DNA of 5,545 nt from Prevotellaceae bacterium UBA1720 (GTDB lineage: Bacteria; Bacteroidota; Bacteroidia; Bacteroidales; Bacteroidaceae): the NCBI GenBank assembly GCA_002317475.1, contig DCIS01000043.1, positions 1 through 5,545 on the forward strand, written 5' to 3'. Each line of letters opens with the position of its first letter. The stretch's first letter is position 1. The position numbers and the translations under genes are program-made. Of this stretch, positions 1 to 5,545 are shown piece after piece. A model generated the notes under the pieces. It was not told the DNA's origin and made no database searches. It saw nothing but the letters and a program-made list of their open reading frames with translations.

Positions 1-3000
1 TTGCCAGAGCACCATTCAGCCACTTGCCGCAGATGTCTGCCTCCTTGAGCATGTTGTCAAACATCTTCTTTGCCTCATCCTTCTTGCCTTGCTTAACCTT
101 GGCACTTGCAGCATCGAAATAGATACTGAAAGTGCTGGTGAAGGGACGAATACCATCACGATAGACAAGTGAGTAGTTGAGGTCGCGCTTGTGAGCCTGA
201 GTTGCATAACCATACCAGTTGAGGTACTGCAAACCATTGTCCTTCAACTTGTCTGTAATCTTGGTAGCCTTATCGTACTGACCCAGATATGCCCAAGCCT
301 CAGCCAACTCGTTGCTGCCGCTGGCAATGCTGTGAGGAACGGATGCATCGGGAATCATCTTCTCGGCATACTGCAGCACCTCAAGGGCACGCTTATCCTT
401 GCCTTCCTCAATCAGCTCGCTTGCCAGGAGAGAGAACATACGGCGGTGAGTCCAGCACATACGCATCACGGTCTCGTCCAGATAGAGGCCAGGTTTGTCA
501 ATACCGCCAAACTTGAACTTGTGCATGATGTTATCATACATCTTGTCGGTATCATACTCATTACCACCAGTGGTGAAAGGAGTGATGCGGTAAACCAGAC
601 CCTCCTGAATGAAGTTATCGCCCAGAGAACCATAGGCACTCTCACCTACGGTCACAGCCACGTACATAGGACGAACCCAGTTGGCATTGGCCAGCATCTC
701 GAGCATCATCAGCTCTGACTTATAGACAGCATTATGCTTTGCCAGAGAGATCTTCATCACATCGGGGATAGCCTGAATGCTGTCACCAGGAATCTTCATG
801 CCACTCTTCACAACAGCCTCCTTGTCCACGGTAATCTGCAGATTCTCTGTGGGGAAGATAGGACTGTCAATATACTTGGCACGGAAACGGTAAGCCTCAT
901 ACATCTGCTGATAGTACTTGGCATACTCCTCATTACCCTTCTGAAGGGCATCCTGAAGCTGGTTCTCGAAGTTTGCCATCTTAGCCTCTGCCTCCTGACG
1001 GAGTTGGGATTTCAACTGTGCCACCTCAGGATCCTTGTTCAGAATCCACTTGTCGATGATGTTACGCAACTCGAAGGGATTGCCACCAAAGAGTTTATTG
1101 ATGTCTGACTCGCTATAGCCCTTGTTCTTCAGATCCTTGATCACATCCTCCAGAATGTTAGGCAGCACCATGATAGCTTCATTAGTACCGGAAACATACT
1201 GCAGACGTGGCCAACTGATAGGTAGTGAAGGAGAATCATAGGCAGGACGCTTCATCTGGTCGATGTACCAGTCGGTCTGCAGATACGAGAGGTTGCAGAC
1301 ACGGGCATCCGTGCGGAATCCCTCTGTCTCCTGAGCATACCACAAGGGGAAGGTATCGTTATCACCATTGGTGAAGATGATAGGATTACCCTCGTCAGAC
1401 AGACAGGAGAGGTAGTTCTGGCCGAAATCACGACAGCAGTAGCGACCAGAGCGATCGTGATCGTCCCAGTTCTGAGCAGCCATCTGCAAGGGTACAGCCA
1501 CACATACACAGGGTGCAAGGGCTGTAGCTAACTTCAGCTTATCTTTCTTGATGAACTTGTTCATGATGTCTGTAAGGGCCACTACTGCCATACCAATCCA
1601 GATAGCGAAGGCATAAAAACTACCAGCATAGGCATAGTCGCGCTCACGAGGCTGACCAGGAGTCTGGTTCAGGTAAATGACAATAGCAAGACCTGTCATG
1701 AAGAACAGGAAGAATACTACCCAGAACTGCTTCACACTCTCGTCATTGCGCATAATCTGCCAGAACATACCAATGAGACCCAACAAGAGAGGCAGCATGT
1801 AGTAGACATTATGTCCCTTGTTATTTTTGCAGAGATCATCGGGAAGCAAAGACTGGTCACCCAAACGGGCATTGTCCAATACAGAGATACCCGAGATCCA
1901 GTTGCCCTTCTCAATGTCATAGCCACTACCATTCTGCAGGTCATTCTGACGACCGGCAAAGTTCCACATAAAGTAACGCAGGTACATGTTACTTACCTGA
2001 TAACCAATGAAGAACTGCAGGTTCTCCCAGAAGGTAGGGACGTATGCTGTGTAGGCACGACCATATCGGTCCTCCATCGTCACAGGCTTACCCTTGAATC
2101 CACCAGGAAGCATATTGCGGTAGTCATACTCATGGCCATCGTCATACATGCGGGGGAAGAGCATGTTGTACTGATACTGATACTTGTCGTTGTAACGGAT
2201 AATCTTGTACTCATCGGGCTGGTTAGGATCAGCTTTCTCCACCTGTTGGTAAACGGGTGCTCCACTGCTCTTGACAGGATTGCCATTGCTATCCCAGAGC
2301 AGTTCAGAAGCAAAGGTCTGGCCATAGAACAAGGGACGATCACCATACTGCTCGCGGTTCAAGTACTGACCCAGAGTGAAAATATCCTCGGGAGAGTTTT
2401 GGTCCATGGGAGTATTGGCTGCACTACGGATGACGATGACAGCATACGAACTGTAACCGATCATAATCATCAGCATGCAGAGCAAAGAGGTGCTCTTCAG
2501 ACGGGGAGTGAGCCAAGGTCTGAACCAGAGTACCCATGCCAAGATTGCCAAAAGGGCGATACCAATGACAACACTCTTTACACCATAGTCATAGAAGGGG
2601 ATACCCAACAAAGCTACGCTGAGCAGATAGGCTACATTGGTGCGAGTCTGACTCTTACCGCTATGAGTCTCAAAGATAGCCCAGACAACGGTTCCTACCA
2701 ACGCAATGATGTAGATGATAAGACCTGTGTTGAAAGGCATACCAAGACAGTTGACAAAGAGCAACTCGCTCCATCCACCTACCTTCACGATACCAGGCAC
2801 GATACCATAGAGCACAGCTGCAAGCAATACTACGCTGACACAAAGAGCAATGAAAGTACCCTTCATGTTGACATTCTTCCACTTGCGATAGTAGAAAATC
2901 AATACCAAGGCTGGCAGACAGAGCAGGTTCAGCAAGTGAACACCAATACTGAGACCAGTCATGTAGGCAATCAGAATCAGCCAACGGTCACTGCTAACCT

Positions 3001-3508
3001 CATCGGCACAGTCCTCCCACTTCAGCATCAGCCATACTACGAGGGCCGTAAACAGCGAAGAGTAGGCATATACCTCACCTTCAACAGCACTGAACCAGAA
3101 GGTATCACTCCAGGTGTAAGCCAAAGCACCCACCACAGCACTTGCCTCGATAGAGATAAGCTGAGGAAGGGTCTCTACCTGACCATTCTTACAAATCAGG
3201 CGGCGAACCAAGTGTGAGATGGTCCAATAGAGGAACAGAATACAGAATGCACTGAGTAGTGCAGACATCGTGTTGACCATTTTCGCCACGCTCGCAGGAT
3301 CACTGACAAATTGTGAGAAAATGTTGGCCGTCAACATAAAGAAGGGTGCGCCTGGTGGATGTCCTACCTCCAGCTTATAGCCGGTGGTAATAAACTCCGG
3401 GCAGTCCCAAAAGCTTGCCGTAGGTTCAATCGTACTGCAGTACGTAAACGCTGCAACGGCAAAGATAAGCCAACCCATTAGGTTGTCTACCAATCTGAAA
3501 CGCTTCAT
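1..3508 (-). CDS. DUF2723 protein O-mannosyltransferase-like GT-C membrane glycosyltransferase (3' end cut by window)
   Basis: The frame is open from the ATG at 3508 to the left edge: 1169 codons, no stop reached. The N-terminal half is a GT-C-type membrane domain. Hydrophobic segments lie near residues 10-27, 76-102, 120-136, 147-163, 177-207, 217-240, 261-280, 291-330 and 340-362. The first outer loop carries SFWDCPEF (32-39; D35 and E38 are candidate catalytic acids) and GHPPGAP (49-55); EGEVYAYS (143-150) and GVHLLNLL (189-196) follow. A soluble stretch (about 365-565) precedes more membrane segments (567-588, 594-614, 627-648, 658-680) with the DUF2723 signature QPRERDYAYAGSFYAF at 619-634. 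NWDDHDRSGR (680-689) and TNGDNDTFPLW (713-723) open a large, probably periplasmic domain, ending in TPR-like helices (about 1030-1160). Family knowledge: DUF2723 proteins, including human TMEM260, are related to protein O-mannosyltransferases; donor and target here are unknown. Bacteroidales members run roughly 1000-1200 residues, so little is probably missing. The start is supported by an A-rich leader and the MKRF start into the first membrane segment. Family call is firm; substrate is inference. Confidence 0.95.
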   Translation of the reverse strand, partial: MKRFRLVDNLMGWLIFAVAAFTYCSTIEPTASFWDCPEFITTGYKLEVGHPPGAPFFMLTANIFSQFVSDPASVAKMVNTMSALLSAFCILFLYWTISHLVRRLICKNGQVETLPQLISIEASAVVGALAYTWSDTFWFSAVEGEVYAYSSLFTALVVWLMLKWEDCADEVSSDRWLILIAYMTGLSIGVHLLNLLCLPALVLIFYYRKWKNVNMKGTFIALCVSVVLLAAVLYGIVPGIVKVGGWSELLFVNCLGMPFNTGLIIYIIALVGTVVWAIFETHSGKSQTRTNVAYLLSVALLGIPFYDYGVKSVVIGIALLAILAWVLWFRPWLTPRLKSTSLLCMLMIMIGYSSYAVIVIRSAANTPMDQNSPEDIFTLGQYLNREQYGDRPLFYGQTFASELLWDSNGNPVKSSGAPVYQQVEKADPNQPDEYKIIRYNDKYQYQYNMLFPRMYDDGHEYDYRNMLPGGFKGKPVTMEDRYGRAYTAYVPTFWENLQFFIGYQVSNMYLRYFMWNFAGRQNDLQNGSGYDIEKGNWISGISVLDNARLGDQSLLPDDLCKNNKGHNVYYMLPLLLGLIGMFWQIMRNDESVKQFWVVFFLFFMTGLAIVIYLNQTPGQPRERDYAYAGSFYAFAIWIGMAVVALTDIMNKFIKKDKLKLATALAPCVCVAVPLQMAAQNWDDHDRSGRYCCRDFGQNYLSCLSDEGNPIIFTNGDNDTFPLWYAQETEGFRTDARVCNLSYLQTDWYIDQMKRPAYDSPSLPISWPRLQYVSGTNEAIMVLPNILEDVIKDLKNKGYSESDINKLFGGNPFELRNIIDKWILNKDPEVAQLKSQLRQEAEAKMANFENQLQDALQKGNEEYAKYYQQMYEAYRFRAKYIDSPIFPTENLQITVDKEAVVKSGMKIPGDSIQAIPDVMKISLAKHNAVYKSELMMLEMLANANWVRPMYVAVTVGESAYGSLGDNFIQEGLVYRITPFTTGGNEYDTDKMYDNIMHKFKFGGIDKPGLYLDETVMRMCWTHRRMFSLLASELIEEGKDKRALEVLQYAEKMIPDASVPHSIASGSNELAEAWAYLGQYDKATKITDKLKDNGLQYLNWYGYATQAHKRDLNYSLVYRDGIRPFTSTFSIYFDAASAKVKQGKKDEAKKMFDNMLKEADICGKWLNGALA

Positions 3509-3594
3509 TGTTTATTTGTTTTAATATTAATATTGTGTTCTAAAATTAGTTATCTTTTTTGTTCCTATCTCGTTATCCACCTTTAGGAAAAAAC
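3509..3594 (-). other. AT-rich intergenic leader upstream of the DUF2723 gene
   Basis: This is the longest gap in the window, between the stop of the YqaA-like gene and the ATG of the DUF2723 gene. On the coding strand it is A-rich and ends AAAACAAATAAACA before the ATG, with no Shine-Dalgarno, which is usual for Bacteroidetes. It holds a perfect 12-base AT palindrome (AATATTAATATT, 3523-3534). TAATTTTA (3541-3548) matches the Bacteroidetes -7 consensus TAnnTTTG except for the last base, but no TTTG -33 box sits at the right distance, so a promoter is only possible. TAGG-T6-CCTA at 3583-3596 (overlapping the preceding stop) could form a 4-bp stem, too weak to call a terminator. The gap allows either read-through from upstream or a separate start. 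Confidence 0.35.
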
Positions 3595-4041
3595 CTACTG
3601 TGTTGCATTCATGACCAACCACATCAGTATCCCATAGCGTAGTGACTTGCCAAGTGTGACACAGACGGCTGTCAGCCATACATTGGCTCTCATATAACCC
3701 AATGCGACAGAAACCACCGATCCAAACACTGGTACGAAAGTGAAGAAACCCAACCAAGCACCATAGCGCTGAACAAAGGTGGAGACTTTCTCCATCTTCT
3801 CAGGCTTTACATGGGTGTACTTCTGAATCTTCGCGGGGTCACCTAAACTTCCTATCCAGAAGTTGAACATACTGCCCAAGACATTACCAATAGTGGCAGA
3901 AAAGAACAAGGGTATCAAGGGTACACCCGCCAACTGCATACCAGTCAGCACAGCCTCACTGCTGAAAGGAAAAATGCTTCCCGCAATGAATGAGGCCACA
4001 AACATGCCTAAGTATCCGTATGATATCAGGAATTCTAGCAT
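3595..4041 (-). CDS. YqaA-family VTT/SNARE-associated (DedA-like) inner-membrane protein
   Basis: A 148-residue membrane protein, close to the length of E. coli YqaA (about 142). Its text fits the small YqaA branch (COG1238) of the VTT/DedA superfamily: FIAGSIFPFSSEAVL (18-32) with the acidic residue E29 in the first re-entrant region, an IGNVLGSMFNFWIGSLG stretch (51-67), a charged cytoplasmic-looking patch (68-92), TFVPVFGSVVSVALGYMR (101-118), and GKSLRYG (131-137) with R135 just before or within the last hydrophobic segment. Family knowledge: DedA/VTT proteins are integral membrane proteins, some of which flip undecaprenyl phosphate or phospholipids; the short YqaA branch has no established function, so transport of a lipid carrier here is inference. 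The ATG immediately follows the TAA of the upstream membrane gene (TAAATG, no spacer) and has no Shine-Dalgarno of its own, which suggests translational coupling. The stop is TAG at 3595-3597. Confidence 0.88.
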   Translation of the reverse strand: MLEFLISYGYLGMFVASFIAGSIFPFSSEAVLTGMQLAGVPLIPLFFSATIGNVLGSMFNFWIGSLGDPAKIQKYTHVKPEKMEKVSTFVQRYGAWLGFFTFVPVFGSVVSVALGYMRANVWLTAVCVTLGKSLRYGILMWLVMNATQ

Positions 4042-5025
4042 TTAGATGTACGACTGCAATATGGTTAATGTATCTTTTAGGGGTATGGTAGGAAGGAACA
4101 GCGTAACACCACCCAGGGCTAAGATGCAGAGCATGCAGAGCACAAAGAGGGTGTTGGTGAACCAGCTTTTCGTCAGGGCAAAGAAGTGCACAGCCAATGG
4201 AAGACCGCAAACTAGCAACGAGGGGAGCATATAATCCAGATGCTGGGGTTGCAAGACTGCAAACAGCAGAATCAGAAATGCGTCTGTTACGAAGATGTAC
4301 AGCAACATTCTGACACTGATCTTGTCATTGTAACTGGTACTCAGATAGTGCAAACCACCCAGTATAGTCAGCAACGCGGGCAGGATGAACGACACGGCCT
4401 GTTGTAAGGTAAGAGCCAGATAGTTGTCGGGCAAAACAGGCAAGACATCCGTGAGTAGGAGATACCAGTTTGTAAGGCAAATGTAGTCATCGGTTATTAC
4501 CGATGGCACCAATACAACCATCGTGGGGAATAGTGCTCCAAAGAGGATGGCAAAGAAGGTGCGAAGGGTTGCACTGCGCAGATAGACAGCCTGATGCAGC
4601 AGAAACAGCGGCACAAAAACCACTATCCAAGGAACGAACAATATGCCAATGCCAAGGAACAGTCCTGCATGGAAACTATCACGTATAGGCTGGCGTTTCT
4701 CATAGCTTTCGAAGAGAAAGAAATGGGCGATGATTAAAGCCAAAGCCACTATACTGCCATGCTGCCAGACATGCAGAGAGGCTGTAGCCCCTGCGAAGAG
4801 AATCCAAGCACCTGAAACCATTCGCGTACGAACACGAATCAGCTGGAAGCGATTGTTTATCTCCATCAACACATAGGCAGTGAGTATAGCAAGAGCCAGC
4901 CCGATGACACAATCCAAAGGATTCTGCCCCAAAGGAAACCACCACATGAGAGCCGCAAAAACAGCACACAAGGGCAGCGTCATTTCACTGCCCGCTATGC
5001 GGTTTTGTAGTCGGTCTCTTCTCAT
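4042..5025 (-). CDS. Polytopic membrane protein of unknown function (DUF6427-like)
   Basis: A 327-residue protein, almost wholly hydrophobic, with about ten likely membrane segments (near 16-33, 37-54, 68-86, 91-107, 119-143, 153-177, 208-225, 240-258, 264-284 and 290-311). It has a short basic N-terminus (MRRDRLQNR) and no signal peptide. The best internal landmark is the polar run EINNRFQLIRVRTR (55-68) between segments 2 and 3, then LFESYEKRQ (104-112). These recall the conserved positions of uncharacterised Bacteroidetes membrane proteins of the DUF6427 type; that match is from memory and is tentative. The topology loosely resembles GT-C or polymerase-like membrane proteins, but I see no clear catalytic motif. 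I chose the ATG at 5025 because AGGAG lies 7 bases upstream. A TTG at 5040 in the same frame would add five residues (M/L-RRKD) but would itself overlap that site. It begins 49 bases after purD and ends directly against the YqaA-like gene, so it is probably in the same operon. Confidence 0.82.
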   Translation of the reverse strand: MRRDRLQNRIAGSEMTLPLCAVFAALMWWFPLGQNPLDCVIGLALAILTAYVLMEINNRFQLIRVRTRMVSGAWILFAGATASLHVWQHGSIVALALIIAHFFLFESYEKRQPIRDSFHAGLFLGIGILFVPWIVVFVPLFLLHQAVYLRSATLRTFFAILFGALFPTMVVLVPSVITDDYICLTNWYLLLTDVLPVLPDNYLALTLQQAVSFILPALLTILGGLHYLSTSYNDKISVRMLLYIFVTDAFLILLFAVLQPQHLDYMLPSLLVCGLPLAVHFFALTKSWFTNTLFVLCMLCILALGGVTLFLPTIPLKDTLTILQSYI

Positions 5026-5032
5026 GTCTTTT

Positions 5033-5037
5033 CTCCT
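5033..5037 (-). promoter_or_regulatory. Shine-Dalgarno AGGAG that decides the start of the 327-residue membrane protein
   Basis: Reading on the minus strand the sequence is TTGAGGAGAAAAGACATG. AGGAG sits 7 bases before the ATG at 5025, which is ideal spacing. This favours that ATG over the in-frame TTG at 5040. Strong Shine-Dalgarno sites are uncommon in Bacteroidetes, and the other two starts in this window lack one. Confidence 0.6.
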
Positions 5038-5074
5038 CAAAGCACGTTGCTCATTTCAGTCTTTTTCAGCCAGA

Positions 5075-5545
5075 TTACAAATCAGCACCGATATCCGAAC
5101 GGAAGTACTTTTTCTCGAACTTGATCTTCTGTGCCTCTTGGAAACTCTTCGACAAAGCCTCAGCCTTATTGGCTCCGTATGAACTGACAGCAATGACACG
5201 ACCGCCAGCCGTCACCACCTGGCCATCCTTCAAGACAGTACCAGCATGGAAGACAATACTGCCCTCAACCTCGTCAATGCCCATGATGGGGAAACCTTTC
5301 TCGTAAGCCTCAGGATAACCACCACTGACCATCATCACACAAACAGCTGAACGGTCATCAAACTCGATGGTCTTCTGTGCCAAAGTCTGGGTTGCAACAC
5401 CTTCAAGCAGATCAACAAGGTCGCTCTTAATGCGCAACATCACGCTCTCGGTCTCAGGATCACCCATGCGTACGTTGTACTCAATGACCTTAGGTTCGCC
5501 GTCCACATTAATCAGACCAAAGAAGATAAATCCCTTATAGTCAAT
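5075..5545 (-). CDS. purD: Phosphoribosylamine-glycine ligase (GARS), C-terminal part; 5' end beyond the window
   Basis: The enzyme joins glycine to 5-phosphoribosylamine using ATP, forming glycinamide ribonucleotide in de novo purine synthesis in the cytoplasm. Only the last 156 residues are present, out of about 420-430 usual for the family; the frame is open to the right edge, so it is partial because of the window, not broken. It enters at DYKGFIFFGL in the late ATP-grasp domain. Next comes PKVIEYNVRMGDPETE (visible residues 18-33), which contains the glutamate and asparagine that bind the metal in ATP-grasp enzymes and the GDPE signature. The C-terminal GARS domain follows, with GGYPEAYEKG (75-84), HAGT (100-103), TAGGRVIAVSSYG (112-124) and the typical ending YFRSDIGADL before TAA at 5075-5077. 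All conserved blocks are intact. It is probably the first or an early gene of the operon with the membrane genes downstream, a link suggested by the 49-base spacing only. Confidence 0.97.
   Translation of the reverse strand: MDYKGFIFFGLINVDGEPKVIEYNVRMGDPETESVMLRIKSDLVDLLEGVATQTLAQKTIEFDDRSAVCVMMVSGGYPEAYEKGFPIMGIDEVEGSIVFHAGTVLKDGQVVTAGGRVIAVSSYGANKAEALSKSFQEAQKIKFEKKYFRSDIGADL

Noticed and set aside
191..1108. Two plus-strand open frames of 175 and 124 codons (191-718 and 734-1108)
   Set aside because: Both are antisense shadows of the same minus-strand gene, explained by its codon bias. The leucine- and histidine-rich translations do not resemble real proteins.
2670..2984. A 104-codon minus-strand open frame in another phase
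   Set aside because: It overlaps the DUF2723 membrane domain in a different reading frame; its odd mix of Cys, Trp and Ser comes from reading the true gene out of phase.
1811..3217. A 468-codon open frame on the plus strand, opposite the DUF2723 gene
   Set aside because: It lies wholly inside a gene with clear family motifs on the other strand. That gene rarely uses TTA, CTA or TCA codons, which leaves few stops in the opposite frame. The plus-strand translation shows no recognisable domain and has an unnatural composition.
3523..3534. Perfect palindrome AATATTAATATT as an operator
   Set aside because: It is made only of A and T in an AT-rich gap, where such palindromes arise often by chance, and no second copy was seen.
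3583..3596. Possible terminator TAGG-T6-CCTA after the YqaA-like gene
   Set aside because: The stem is only 4 bp, the T run is in the loop and not after the stem, and it overlaps the stop codon. It would not make a stable intrinsic terminator.
5026..5040. TTG at 5040 as the start of the membrane protein
   Set aside because: The TTG overlaps the AGGAG that is well placed for the ATG at 5025, and it would add only five charged residues.

Overview
The window looks like ordinary chromosomal DNA from a Bacteroidetes bacterium, most likely Prevotella/Segatella or a close relative. The taxonomic guess rests on three things: a very large DUF2723-type glycosyltransferase that reads like the Bacteroidales versions, a purD C-terminus with Bacteroidales-like wording, and an A-rich leader without a Shine-Dalgarno sequence before the largest gene. 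No organism-specific marker such as rRNA is present, so the genus is an inference.

All four genes lie on the minus strand and read from right to left. From 5545 down: (1) the C-terminal 156 residues of purD, phosphoribosylamine-glycine ligase of purine synthesis, cut by the right edge; (2) a 327-residue polytopic membrane protein of unknown function, starting 49 bases after purD at an ATG with a good Shine-Dalgarno; (3) a 148-residue YqaA/VTT (DedA-like) membrane protein whose ATG directly follows the stop codon of gene 2; (4) after an 86-base AT-rich gap, a DUF2723 protein O-mannosyltransferase-like GT-C enzyme, 1169 residues of which are visible before the left edge cuts it. Gene 4 fills 63% of the window.

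Genes 1 to 3 are arranged as an operon. Gene 4 may be co-transcribed or may have its own weak promoter in the gap; the sequence does not decide this. Functionally, a soluble purine enzyme is followed by three integral membrane proteins. The last is probably a glycosyltransferase acting at the outer face of the inner membrane. A joint role for the three membrane proteins (lipid or lipid-linked sugar handling) is conceivable but not shown.

No tRNA, rRNA, mobile element, CRISPR array, long repeat or convincing terminator was seen. Plus-strand open frames, including one of 468 codons, are shadows of the minus-strand genes. I do not see a previously undescribed system here. The most notable points are a charged helical segment inside the periplasmic part of the DUF2723 protein and the tightly packed run of uncharacterised membrane genes behind purD.
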